DNA from: Acidobacteriota bacterium | GTDB taxonomy: Bacteria > Acidobacteriota > Terriglobia > 20CM-2-55-15 | NCBI GenBank assembly: GCA_003223875.1 | Contig: QHWY01000014.1 | Location: 1 to 34,997 of the forward strand | Direction of reading: 5' to 3' | Length of the DNA: 34,997 nucleotides | Part shown: positions 8,508 to 17,407 of the stretch, one piece after another | Numbering within the stretch: the stretch's first letter is position 1 | Layout: every line of letters begins with the position of its first letter | Made by a program: the position numbers and the translations under genes | The notes under the pieces: model-generated | What the model saw: the letters and a program-made list of their open reading frames with translations, nothing else | Database searches by the model: none | What the model was told of the DNA's origin: nothing

Positions 8508-10550
8508 TTATGCCAGCCAGACCCCTTCAGCGACGGTACTGCGAATCTTGGCCTTATTTGCAGAGTTGGATCGGCCGCTTGCCATCTCAGTAACCTCAGC
8601 CCACGAGATATTCGTGGTGATGCGGGTGGGAACTGCAGCTCTTACCCAGAAACGTGCTCTTAGTGCGGGTACCGTTGCGCCGTATGTAGTACTGGAGATC
8701 GATGGCTGGACTGAACCCTGGAGCGAGGCTGGTCCAGAGACCATGAGTTCGACTTGCCGATAGCCTTGTATGCGGCACAAAATGCCGTCTTCAGCCGCAG
8801 CTAGGTCTGCCCTGCAGTTTGGCGCAAGTTGGAAGTTAATCTCGAAGTCGTGCACGCCTTCGCCCTCGAGTTCGTCTTCAATGACAAAGGTTCGTTCACC
8901 GTCAACCGAGCGAACGGTTCGCCTGTGTATGACCCCAAGCGGGCGGTATCCCGTATGTGAGGCTCGCAGGAAGCAATCTCGCGCTCCCCCTTGTTGCATC
9001 GGAGTAACGGCTGCTTCATCTCCGAGCGTAAAGAGCCCGGCCGGGCTGGCGTCAATTCGATTCTGTTCCACTCCATCGATCATGATGGTGTTGTGCGCGG
9101 CGGTGCCGCGAAATCGGTTTCGTGTAGCGGTGTGGCGTGTGTAGAGGCCGGTGCCGGAGTCGCAGAGGACTTCCTGACCGCCTACGCGTAAAACGAAGCT
9201 GAGCTTGTCATTGTGGGTATGGCTGCCTTTGCCGGAGATGCCGTTCGGAATCGCGAAAAACAGCAATTCAGCGGACCCACGTCGCAAGACCCCAATCCCC
9301 GATTTCGGAAGAACGGTGATCGGGCCGACCGAGGCAACGTCGGCCTTCGGCTTCAAATACGGGACTGCGGCGGAGTCAGTGAGGCCATACCACGCGGCGT
9401 CGTCACCGGGGCATCCGCCTTCGCCGAAGAGCCGCTGCCCAAGCCCGAGCAAGTGGGAAACCCGAAGTGAATTCCTCTCCGCAACTGGGCACTTCAGCAT
9501 CTGCTGGAGGTCGTCCATCAACAATTCGGTGCGGCCGTCATCGCAATCGCCCACCTGGGGCAATTCGCCGGATGCGCTGGCGATTAAATGAAGGAACCTG
9601 AACATTATATTGAGGCGCTCGACGAATGCCGGCCGAGCTTCAGTGGCGCGCTCGATGCGCATCAGCAGCAACGAGGTCGTAAAAAGCTGCGTGACCAATA
9701 CATGGTAACCCGTGGAAGCCTCGTAATCCCCGCCGTCTTCGTATACCTGCTTCTCTATTTCGGATTCGATTCGTTGCCGGTATTGGCGGCGCCTCGATTC
9801 CATGCCCGCTCCGTCGAGGAACGTAGAAAGGCAGTAAAGCCCGACGAGGTTACTCAGATAGTGGTTGCTGGTCAATAAGTACGAGAACTCAATGTTTGCT
9901 TCGATGTAAAGAAGATGTTGGGCGAGAGAGCGAGTCACGGACTCGAGCCATGCGTGCTCGTCAGAACGAAAGGGGGAGAGCAAATTCAATAAGAAGCAGA
10001 TGCTCATGGCGCGGAGGGCCGCCTCCATCGCCAACGTCCAGTTCACACCGATGGGAACGGGATTCGACTGAATCCAGTGCGACAGAAGATCCTTTGCCGC
10101 CCGACGATAACAGTCATTGCCCGTAAGAACGTACGCCTTGCCCACGACTGGAAGGAATTGCAGACGAGAGAGCTCGTACGGCACCTTGACGTCTGAGCCA
10201 TCATGGCGAATGCACTCCCGACCCTCTTGCCTTATATAGGGCCATTCCGCACCCGACACGAAGTCGACGTTCCACTTCGGGTGTGTTCCAAGTTCCGCTG
10301 TGCCATAGCCGAGGAAAGGATACCGTCCTGCCCGAATCTCATCCGCGAAGGCTACAATCAGCACCCGGCTATGCTCGCTGAGCGCCCGTAGGTTTGGGTT
10401 GTAGTAAGGAACATTCCGGAACATGACACGGCTAGGGCGCTCAAACTGAGCACGTACGCGCTTCTTGTTCCACGCCCTGCGTGCCCGCCATAAGACCTCG
10501 AGCGCGAGCTTAACTGGCGATTCCCGTTTGAGGATTCTTAGCAATCGCAT
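8508..10550 (-). CDS. Heparinase II/III family protein
   Basis: Length is 680 aa, normal for the family. An N-terminal alpha/alpha-toroid domain (about 60-350) contains TSNHYLSN (227-234), with the His/Tyr region used in lyase catalysis. It is followed by a C-terminal beta-sandwich domain with SHTHND (443-448), CDSGTGLYTRH and RGTAAHNT (481-488), the typical heparinase II/III block. There is no obvious signal peptide; the N terminus is basic and amphipathic. Members in EPS loci are thought to cleave or edit uronic-acid-containing polymers, possibly during export or turnover. The gene starts 21 bp after the flippase gene and ends 87 bp before the deacetylase. The substrate cannot be read from the sequence. 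Confidence 0.92.
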   Translation of the reverse strand: MRLLRILKRESPVKLALEVLWRARRAWNKKRVRAQFERPSRVMFRNVPYYNPNLRALSEHSRVLIVAFADEIRAGRYPFLGYGTAELGTHPKWNVDFVSGAEWPYIRQEGRECIRHDGSDVKVPYELSRLQFLPVVGKAYVLTGNDCYRRAAKDLLSHWIQSNPVPIGVNWTLAMEAALRAMSICFLLNLLSPFRSDEHAWLESVTRSLAQHLLYIEANIEFSYLLTSNHYLSNLVGLYCLSTFLDGAGMESRRRQYRQRIESEIEKQVYEDGGDYEASTGYHVLVTQLFTTSLLLMRIERATEARPAFVERLNIMFRFLHLIASASGELPQVGDCDDGRTELLMDDLQQMLKCPVAERNSLRVSHLLGLGQRLFGEGGCPGDDAAWYGLTDSAAVPYLKPKADVASVGPITVLPKSGIGVLRRGSAELLFFAIPNGISGKGSHTHNDKLSFVLRVGGQEVLCDSGTGLYTRHTATRNRFRGTAAHNTIMIDGVEQNRIDASPAGLFTLGDEAAVTPMQQGGARDCFLRASHTGYRPLGVIHRRTVRSVDGERTFVIEDELEGEGVHDFEINFQLAPNCRADLAAAEDGILCRIQGYRQVELMVSGPASLQGSVQPSISSTTYGATVPALRARFWVRAAVPTRITTNISWAEVTEMASGRSNSANKAKIRSTVAEGVWLA

Positions 10551-10571
10551 TTGGGTTCAGACAAAAATGTT

Positions 10572-11897
10572 CTATTCACAGCGCAGGGCTTCGCCGGGAA
10601 GGTGCGGCGCACAAACGGCCGCCGGTGGTTGCGAGTAGAAACGCTTCCACACGACAGCGGAAACGATCAGGAACATCAAGAAATAGCAGACCGAGGAAGT
10701 GACCGAAGCTCCGGTCACGCCGTAATGGGGGATGGCCCAGAAATTTAAGGCGATATTAAGAATTGTATCGGCGATCCAGGCCACGACGAGGATGCGTGGA
10801 TAACCTTCACTATTTAACAGTTGAACCATCACCGTTTCGATTCCAAGGAAATAAACCCCGGGCATTAGCCAAACAAAAGGCCTGACTGCCGGAAGGAAGT
10901 TTGGGCCGAATGCAATGGAGATGAGGGGCGCGGCCGCGAATGCTGCAATCACGACTGCGGGCAACGTCAGGGCAGCGGTCAAACGCACGGCTTTGGTCGC
11001 CAGTTGCAATTTTTCTTCTCCCTCTTTTATGGCTGAGAGCTTGGGAAACAAGAGCATTCCTAGGACGACCGGAAACATCATGGTGTTTTCAGAGAGAAGT
11101 TGGCTTATCGAATAGTAGCCCGCTTCCGCCGCGCCCAGCATGTACTTGACCATGAGCAGATCGATTCTCAGCACAAGAAAACCGAAGCATGAGATCAGAT
11201 ATGCCTTGACGCCGATACCAATGCTCTGACGGAAAACTGGCAGAGAGAGAGCGGGACGCTCCGGCGAAACCCGTCTAAGGCGCAGAAGAGCCCAGAGGAA
11301 GCTAACCAATACGGACCACAAAGTGATTCCGAAGAACAATTCAACGGTGCCGCCCTGAACCAGGCCGGCGACGCAGATCAACACCAGTGCCAGCAGTTTT
11401 CCATAGACTTCGATCCGGTTGTATGCCCTCAGCTCGTTAATGCCTAGCAGCAATCCTTGAGTGAGCAGGTAGGCAATGCCGGCCGGCATCGAAGCCAGCG
11501 TGAGCAGCAGAAGCGGGTGGTGGATCGGCGTCAGCCTGGGCCAAAAAACAAAGGCAATCCCAACCAAGGCCGCCACGACACAAGCCACGAAAACGACCGC
11601 TAGGGTGTTACCGATGAGAACCGGCAAGAGTGTTCGGTCTTTCGAAACATAGTAGGTGTTGGAGGCGTGCAGACCAGGATTAACGAACTGCCCGCCGATG
11701 GCTCCCATGGTTACGGCGACGGCATACAATCCGCGACCGGCAGGACCAAGCACCCGCGCGATCAGCGCGGCAGTCGCAAAACTCACAGCTAGCACCAGCA
11801 CGCGTGTGCCATAGGTCTCCAGCACGTTGCGGCGAAGCTCCGTGCCTGCCGCTACGCGCCATAGTTGGGCTTGGGCACTGGATACGTGAGCTTTCAT
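10572..11897 (-). CDS. Wzx-like polysaccharide flippase (MOP/MATE superfamily)
   Basis: Length is 441 aa from the ATG at 11897, which overlaps the glycosyltransferase stop by 4 bp (ATGA); the frame extends to 12032, but that part lies within the upstream gene. About twelve hydrophobic segments are visible (for example VLVLAVSFATAALIARVLGPAGRGLYA, FVACVVAALVGIAFVFW, IALNFWAIPHYGVTGASVTS). The first helix with its LGPxGRGxY motif and the C-terminal GVTGAS motif are characteristic of polysaccharide flippases. It should move undecaprenyl-diphosphate-linked repeat units across the inner membrane for the Wzy-like protein encoded two genes upstream. Confidence 0.92.
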   Translation of the reverse strand: MKAHVSSAQAQLWRVAAGTELRRNVLETYGTRVLVLAVSFATAALIARVLGPAGRGLYAVAVTMGAIGGQFVNPGLHASNTYYVSKDRTLLPVLIGNTLAVVFVACVVAALVGIAFVFWPRLTPIHHPLLLLTLASMPAGIAYLLTQGLLLGINELRAYNRIEVYGKLLALVLICVAGLVQGGTVELFFGITLWSVLVSFLWALLRLRRVSPERPALSLPVFRQSIGIGVKAYLISCFGFLVLRIDLLMVKYMLGAAEAGYYSISQLLSENTMMFPVVLGMLLFPKLSAIKEGEEKLQLATKAVRLTAALTLPAVVIAAFAAAPLISIAFGPNFLPAVRPFVWLMPGVYFLGIETVMVQLLNSEGYPRILVVAWIADTILNIALNFWAIPHYGVTGASVTSSVCYFLMFLIVSAVVWKRFYSQPPAAVCAPHLPGEALRCE

Positions 11898-13627
11898 CGC
11901 AAATTCTGCTCCGCGAGGTTCGTACTGCGGGATGGCGCTGGACCGGCAGCAACGGCGCCGGAAGGGGTTTCGTTTGGGGTGCGTCGGCTGTCCCCACAAT
12001 GTACGAGAACACGCCTGGCATTTTGCCGCCAAGTGTGGCGAGCTAAAGCGGCTTCACGGGCGTTGCGCCCCAGTTCGGTACGGAGTTGCGCATCCTCGGC
12101 CAGGCGCTGGATGGCCCTTACTAATTCGCTGGAGTCGCCAGGCTTGACCAGCAACGCTGTTCTGTCGTGTTCAAGGACATCAGCGATTTGGTCCAGGGCA
12201 CTGGCGGCAATCGCCTTGCCCATTGCCATGTACTCAAAGAGTTTGGTGGGTGAGCCGAAAAAGGGACTGCCATCGGGCATCGGAACGTGTGGCGAAACCA
12301 GAATATCGGCTGCATCCAAGTACGTGCGGACGGACCTGTGTGGAATTGCGCCGGTAAAGATGACCCTGCCTTGCCGCGCATAGGGATCGAGCGCACCCCG
12401 CAACTGTGGAGCAAGCAATCCGTCACCCACGAGAAGGAATTTCAGCGGGCTGGCTTTGGGCGTGTTTTCCAGCAACGATAGGATCGCCTGTTGGAGCACA
12501 CCGACTCCGTGCCAGTAACTGAATGTACCGACAAAGCAGACGACGATGTCCTCCGATGGAAGCCCTAAATCTTGTCGCAGCTCAGCACCGCCGCACTGAG
12601 GGTGAAACCACTCAGGGTCAACTGCATTCGGATTTACCAGGATTCGTTCTTCCGGCACTCCAATTTCCAGCAGCTCTTGCTTTAACGGATTCGAAACCAC
12701 AACGATCAAAGACGCCGACCTGATCGACAGTTTTTCGCACAGCTTGAGCCAGGGAGAGAAACGAACGGGGTCCCAGTACTCCGCCACCCAATTCTCAGAG
12801 GCGTTATATTCGAGCACCAAAGGAATTCCCAGCAAGCGCGACAGAACCGCTCCGGCAAACAAAAATCTTCCGTGCCTTTGATACAGCACACGCGCCCTTT
12901 TTTGCGCCAGCAACTTGCCTGCAGCGGCAATGAACCGGATGTTGTATGACAGGTTCGCCGCTTCGCGGAACAGGTGGACGCACGAAGATCCCGAGATCTT
13001 GAACACATCACATGCGGTCTCGAGCGGCTGGCCGGAAAATACGGCCGAGCGGGCCCCTTCCTGTGCCACTCCTGAAAGGAAGCCCGTGACGTGAGTCAGC
13101 GCGCCTCCGGGAGTGTCCAGGCCCGCTTGAGATGGATACAAGAATGCGATATCAAACAGGCCGACACGGGCCTCAGGTTCGTGCCCAAGCTTGAGCCATA
13201 CCTGAAATAGCTGCAGGCCCATCCAGGCGAATGCGAGCACGATCACATCAGCCAGAGCAGCCATGAAGCTTCGTGGCAATAAACCGATGAGTCCCCCTTT
13301 GCTGCTCACCAAAAATCCGGAGGAGTCCGCGATAACCGTTTCCCGGCATTGATGCACGAGTGCTGTCCATTTGAGAAGCATCGGCTCCCGCAACGATTGG
13401 AGCGAATCGGTATAGATCAGGAGCGCTTCACCTTTTAGCTGCCGCAATTTGCGCACTTGGCCCTTCCAGTTACCTTCGCGCCACTCGGCTTTTGGAAGAA
13501 TTACCGTCTCGCGCGCCGGAAAGCGTCGCTGGGCAAAGACGAGTGCATCTCGTTCCCGGCCGGCCAGCACGAGCACGAAAACTTTAGATTGTCGGTTCAT
13601 CGGAGAAACGCCGGATGGAGGATTCAC
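11894..13627 (-). CDS. Glycosyltransferase (GT4) with an N-terminal extension
   Basis: At 577 aa it is about 180 residues longer than a plain GT4 enzyme. Residues 1-180 hold a small alpha/beta region (FVLVLAGRERDALVF) and a long hydrophobic stretch (about 118-150, FMAALADVIVLAFAWMG) that may anchor the protein to the membrane. The GT-B part follows with GGALTHVTGF, NPNAVDPEWF and the donor-site motif SPTKLFEYMAMGKAI, including the EX7E-type Glu. The GTG at 13627 overlaps the polymerase stop by 4 bp (GTGA), supporting translational coupling; an in-frame ATG at 13600 is an alternative start. The stop overlaps the flippase start in the same way. Donor sugar is unknown. Confidence 0.87.
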   Translation of the reverse strand: MNPPSGVSPMNRQSKVFVLVLAGRERDALVFAQRRFPARETVILPKAEWREGNWKGQVRKLRQLKGEALLIYTDSLQSLREPMLLKWTALVHQCRETVIADSSGFLVSSKGGLIGLLPRSFMAALADVIVLAFAWMGLQLFQVWLKLGHEPEARVGLFDIAFLYPSQAGLDTPGGALTHVTGFLSGVAQEGARSAVFSGQPLETACDVFKISGSSCVHLFREAANLSYNIRFIAAAGKLLAQKRARVLYQRHGRFLFAGAVLSRLLGIPLVLEYNASENWVAEYWDPVRFSPWLKLCEKLSIRSASLIVVVSNPLKQELLEIGVPEERILVNPNAVDPEWFHPQCGGAELRQDLGLPSEDIVVCFVGTFSYWHGVGVLQQAILSLLENTPKASPLKFLLVGDGLLAPQLRGALDPYARQGRVIFTGAIPHRSVRTYLDAADILVSPHVPMPDGSPFFGSPTKLFEYMAMGKAIAASALDQIADVLEHDRTALLVKPGDSSELVRAIQRLAEDAQLRTELGRNAREAALARHTWRQNARRVLVHCGDSRRTPNETPSGAVAAGPAPSRSTNLAEQNLR

Positions 13628-15090
13628 GCGGGAGCGCTCAAAACTCCGCCGGGAACCTGCGCTTCCGCAGGCAGAATTGCATCAGGCGCCGTCAACAAGT
13701 ACTTGTAACAAATGGTCATCGAGAACACGTACCACAGGTTCACAAAAGGGTTAAAGCCTGTGGACTCAGTCAGCCCGGTGATCCAATAGGTAAGGAACAT
13801 GTAAACGTAATATCTCCACACCGAGTATCCGCAACCGGATAATTGGCGTAATTGCCACATCGCCCAAAGCAAAACAATATGTGTCATCACGTACGTGACG
13901 AAGCCGAGGATGCCAGTCTCCGCGAGCGCAGCGGCCAGGTTGCTGTGTGGCCAGTCCAACGAAGACAGGCCCTCGTAAGACGTACGGTACTGAGGCTGTC
14001 CCGCCACGAATGCGTTGAAGCTGGAAAATCCCACTCCCAGCAAAGGATGGTCCACGAACACCCGGAGACTTTGCTCATATTGGGCGACACGGCCGTACAC
14101 GTTCTCCGTGTCACTGCGGTCAGCGAACATATCAGGCGCAAATACGCTGACGCTGAAAATCACCGCCAAAAAAGCAAGTATCAGCACAACGCGCCAGGCA
14201 CGTCCCGTCGTCCTTTTTTCCCAGAACGCGTCGATGATGAGCGTGAGCAGAAGCGTGATCACGACAGAGCGGAACATCGGCATCAACGCCATGCCGATCG
14301 CCGCTGCCACCCCAATGGTGTGAAGCATTCTTCGACCAGCGCCCAAATTGGTACTAAGAGCCGCACGAAAGAACAGGAGGAAGAAAAAGCTGAGAGCTCC
14401 CACCAGCGCGAGGGCATCATTGCTGCCAAACGGCCCGTTGGGTCGAGGGATACCTCCCGCGAAAAACATCGCACTACCTTCATAGGGGAGCAGATCCTCT
14501 CCCGTGACGATCTCGGCGGCTGCTATCGCCGCGCAGATGATTGAGGAGGTGCACACAGCCGCGTGTAGCGCGGGGAGCCGACGACGAGCATCGAACCGCG
14601 CAATGATGTACCAGCCAAACAAGATCGGGAGGAAGAAACCATCGAATAGAATGCTCGCAGGGCCCAAAATCTCCGGTGATTTTGCGAGGCTGACGGCCGC
14701 AACCGCAATAAACGCCAAGCAAATGAGTGCGGCTCGGCGTAGCGGCCTCGGTATTGCTATGAGCGTAATGGGCTTCGCAAAAAATAGTCCCGTGAACGCA
14801 CCCAGGACGACCAGCCGTTGCACCGTTACGATCGGGTGTTCTCGGGGAAACAATATGAAGTACCCCAGCGGAAAAAACGCGGCCCAGCACGACACTAGCC
14901 CCTCGACTTTGCCCTGAAACACCTCACAGACCACTGCGATGAACCACAGAGCGGCGCACGCAATAACAACCAGCAAGCCCGCCTCGGGTACGAGGATAAA
15001 GCTGGCAACCGCGATGGCGCCCACAAGGACAAGGAGACCTTCCAAGAAGCGAGTCCGCTGTTCCGCGGGTACGGATATGCCATTAATCAT
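13624..15090 (-). CDS. Wzy/WaaL-like O-antigen polymerase or ligase
   Basis: Length is 488 aa, an integral membrane protein with about 11-12 hydrophobic segments. The Wzy_C signature is clear: a large periplasmic loop with RVAQYEQSLRVFVDHPLLGVGFSSFN, followed by PHSNLAAALAETGILGF. The Arg and His residues in this loop are the family's conserved ones. In this context it most likely polymerises the flipped repeat units in the periplasm; ligation to another acceptor cannot be excluded because both activities share the fold. It starts 79 bp after the oxidoreductase gene and overlaps the next glycosyltransferase by 4 bp. Confidence 0.9.
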   Translation of the reverse strand: MINGISVPAEQRTRFLEGLLVLVGAIAVASFILVPEAGLLVVIACAALWFIAVVCEVFQGKVEGLVSCWAAFFPLGYFILFPREHPIVTVQRLVVLGAFTGLFFAKPITLIAIPRPLRRAALICLAFIAVAAVSLAKSPEILGPASILFDGFFLPILFGWYIIARFDARRRLPALHAAVCTSSIICAAIAAAEIVTGEDLLPYEGSAMFFAGGIPRPNGPFGSNDALALVGALSFFFLLFFRAALSTNLGAGRRMLHTIGVAAAIGMALMPMFRSVVITLLLTLIIDAFWEKRTTGRAWRVVLILAFLAVIFSVSVFAPDMFADRSDTENVYGRVAQYEQSLRVFVDHPLLGVGFSSFNAFVAGQPQYRTSYEGLSSLDWPHSNLAAALAETGILGFVTYVMTHIVLLWAMWQLRQLSGCGYSVWRYYVYMFLTYWITGLTESTGFNPFVNLWYVFSMTICYKYLLTAPDAILPAEAQVPGGVLSAPA

Positions 15091-15169
15091 CGGACTGAAA
15101 ATATATGCTCATCCTAAACGAAGCTCGAACCAACCGAAGATGAAGTAACAGATAGCTGCGAAGCTCCAG

Positions 15170-17407
15170 TCACGCGCCTGCGAGGTCAACGGTGGCGGCA
15201 AAGTCCCCCTTCACCGTGTCGGGCATTTCGGGGAGCGGCGCGCCTCGCACAGCGGCCACCGCGTCCTGCGCCAACCGGATGACCTCTCCAGTGGCGAGCG
15301 CCCGCTGAACGAGAAAAGTTGTCTGGGTGACCTCTACCAATTCCTCAAATGGGATGGGCGACGGTTTACCGGAGCGAATCGCGTCGATGGTCAACTGGAG
15401 CTCCCGGCGGTGGCCTTTATCTTGTGCGCTCTTGAACTTCTGGACCCCCCCGTTGCGCGCCAGTTCGAGTGTGCGGAAATCGTGCAGTCGCGCAATCATG
15501 CCCTGACAGAACACTTCGAAAAATTCCTTGGGAACGCTGCGGTCGCCATTCGCCAGGTAAAGCAGATTGGCGACAGATCCATCCGCGAACTTCAGCGTGA
15601 CCGCGATGTTATCCGACCTATACTGCGTGCCGTCCGGCAGGCCGGTTGCCGCCACGCTGTAAATAGGAGATCCGATCACGGAGATCGCCCAATCCACGAA
15701 ATGGCAGAACTCGCCCACGATACGGCCACCCGCGGTGTGGATCCAGTGGTCATGCGGGATGTAGCCGGCATTAACCCGCGCGTGGATCAGCATGGGCTCA
15801 CGACGCCCAGCGAAGAACTGGCGGATCTTCTCAGTAAACGGCGCAAAACGACGGTTGAAACCTACCATCACGAATGGCCCGTGGCCGGCACATTTCTGCG
15901 CAGCATACAGCTCTTGTAGTTGAGCCAATTCTTCGCTATCGACCGCCAGCGGCTTTTCGACGAACACGGACTTGCCGGCGCGCATTGCCTGGGCCACAAG
16001 GCTCGCATGCGTGTCATGGCGTGTCAGTATGAATGCGGAATCGACATTGGGGTCATCCAGCAGTTCCGAGGGCTGTTGCACGGTCTCAAACTTGAAGGCG
16101 CGTTGCGCCGAAACCGCGCTCGCGCCCGAGATCGTACTCACGGATTGCAGGCGCACGCTCTTGATGGACTTCAAGTTCGGAAAGATTACGCTCGCCGCAA
16201 AACTGCCGGCGCCGACACAGCCGACTCTCACTTCACCCTCGAAGTGAGGCCGTCCTACTACCACGGCAGCCACCTTCTTTTTCGACATCGTGGACGCGCC
16301 GCTGTACTCCAGAATCGCAGTGTGCAGGCCATTCTTCAGGTCGGCGTAGGCTCTCGCACCTTGATCGATGGCGTAGCGATGCTTGAGGAGGGGCGTGACG
16401 TCTATTTGTCCGGTCGCCAGCAGGTCAAGGAAGGCTTCCATGTTGCGCCGCTCGGTCCAGCGAATATACCCGATGGGGTAATCAATCCCGCCTTCCTCAT
16501 ATTGCGGGTCGTACCTTCCCGGCCCGTACGAGCGCGAGAGAGCCAGCGAGAGCTCTTTAGCGTACATGTTGCTGCGCGACACTCCCATGCCGACGTCGCC
16601 CACGACGATAATGCGACCACGATCGCGCAGAATTCTGGCCGCCATCTCAGCTGGCTCGGAGGACGGAGTCGCGGCAGTCAAGATAGCGGCATCAACACCG
16701 TACCTGGAGAATTCCTTGATGTTTGACACCAGCGCGGGGTCATTGGCAACAATGGCGACATGTGCTCCGAACTCTGCAGCGCACTCGACGCGCCGAGGCG
16801 AAAGATCGATCGCCACAACGCGACATCCGGCGGCGCGAGCGATCTGGATCGTCAACACCCCTACAAGCCCGGCACCGATCACCGCGACAGTTTCGCCTAT
16901 ATGGAGGTTGGCCTGTCGAAAGCCTTGCAGTGCAATAGCGCCAATAGTTGTTACGGATGCTGCAAGTGTGGAAACTTGCAAGGGGATGTGTACCGCGAGA
17001 TTCCGTGGAACAAAGTTGATCTCGGCATGGTTGGCATAGCTTCCACCGCCACAAGCGACACGATCACCGGGACAGAACTCGTGCACTCCATCCCCAACCG
17101 AAATCACTTCGCCTGCGCAGCTATATCCAAGAGTCGTCAGTGTATCCAGCTTTGCATGCACCTTGTCGTACGCGGCCTTCAGTCCGTTTTGGCGCGCGTA
17201 CTCGAGGACCTGTTTGACGAGATCGGGACGCGCTTTCGCTTTGGCAAGGAGCGACTTCGAACTCAACGCGAGCGTGGAGCGCTCCGTGCCGGCGCTGATT
17301 GCGGAATATTCGGTCCGCACCAGGAGCCCACCGGGGCGGAGTTCCGGCGCAGGAATATCGTACGTGGACACCTCCCCTGATTTCCTATCGGTCAAGAGTG
17401 CTCGCAT
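15170..17407 (-). CDS. Two-domain oxidoreductase: zinc-type alcohol dehydrogenase plus Gfo/Idh/MocA
   Basis: Length is 745 aa from the ATG at 17407 (MRALLTDRKSGEV, matching the usual N terminus of the family); a start at 17416 is possible. Residues 1-370 are a medium-chain dehydrogenase domain, with GYSCAGEVISVGDGV, PGDRVACGG and the Rossmann motif AVIGAGLVG (175-183). Residues 393-745 are a Gfo/Idh/MocA domain with VGCVGAGSFA, then the EKP motif in VFVEKPLAV (484-487). Fusions of this kind recur in capsule and EPS loci beside an alpha/alpha-toroid protein, as here (16-bp overlap with 17392-18678). The reaction is not established; an NAD(P)-dependent oxidation or epimerisation of a sugar is a reasonable inference. 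Confidence 0.9.
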   Translation of the reverse strand: MRALLTDRKSGEVSTYDIPAPELRPGGLLVRTEYSAISAGTERSTLALSSKSLLAKAKARPDLVKQVLEYARQNGLKAAYDKVHAKLDTLTTLGYSCAGEVISVGDGVHEFCPGDRVACGGGSYANHAEINFVPRNLAVHIPLQVSTLAASVTTIGAIALQGFRQANLHIGETVAVIGAGLVGVLTIQIARAAGCRVVAIDLSPRRVECAAEFGAHVAIVANDPALVSNIKEFSRYGVDAAILTAATPSSEPAEMAARILRDRGRIIVVGDVGMGVSRSNMYAKELSLALSRSYGPGRYDPQYEEGGIDYPIGYIRWTERRNMEAFLDLLATGQIDVTPLLKHRYAIDQGARAYADLKNGLHTAILEYSGASTMSKKKVAAVVVGRPHFEGEVRVGCVGAGSFAASVIFPNLKSIKSVRLQSVSTISGASAVSAQRAFKFETVQQPSELLDDPNVDSAFILTRHDTHASLVAQAMRAGKSVFVEKPLAVDSEELAQLQELYAAQKCAGHGPFVMVGFNRRFAPFTEKIRQFFAGRREPMLIHARVNAGYIPHDHWIHTAGGRIVGEFCHFVDWAISVIGSPIYSVAATGLPDGTQYRSDNIAVTLKFADGSVANLLYLANGDRSVPKEFFEVFCQGMIARLHDFRTLELARNGGVQKFKSAQDKGHRRELQLTIDAIRSGKPSPIPFEELVEVTQTTFLVQRALATGEVIRLAQDAVAAVRGAPLPEMPDTVKGDFAATVDLAGA

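Noticed and set aside
13852..14544. Plus-strand frame of 230 codons opposite the polymerase gene
   Set aside because: The translation is highly charged and antisense to transmembrane segments, a common artefact of hydrophobic codons read in reverse.
15410..16726. Two long plus-strand frames (169 and 268 codons) opposite the two-domain oxidoreductase
   Set aside because: They lie wholly within a gene with clear motifs on the other strand and show no recognisable domain.
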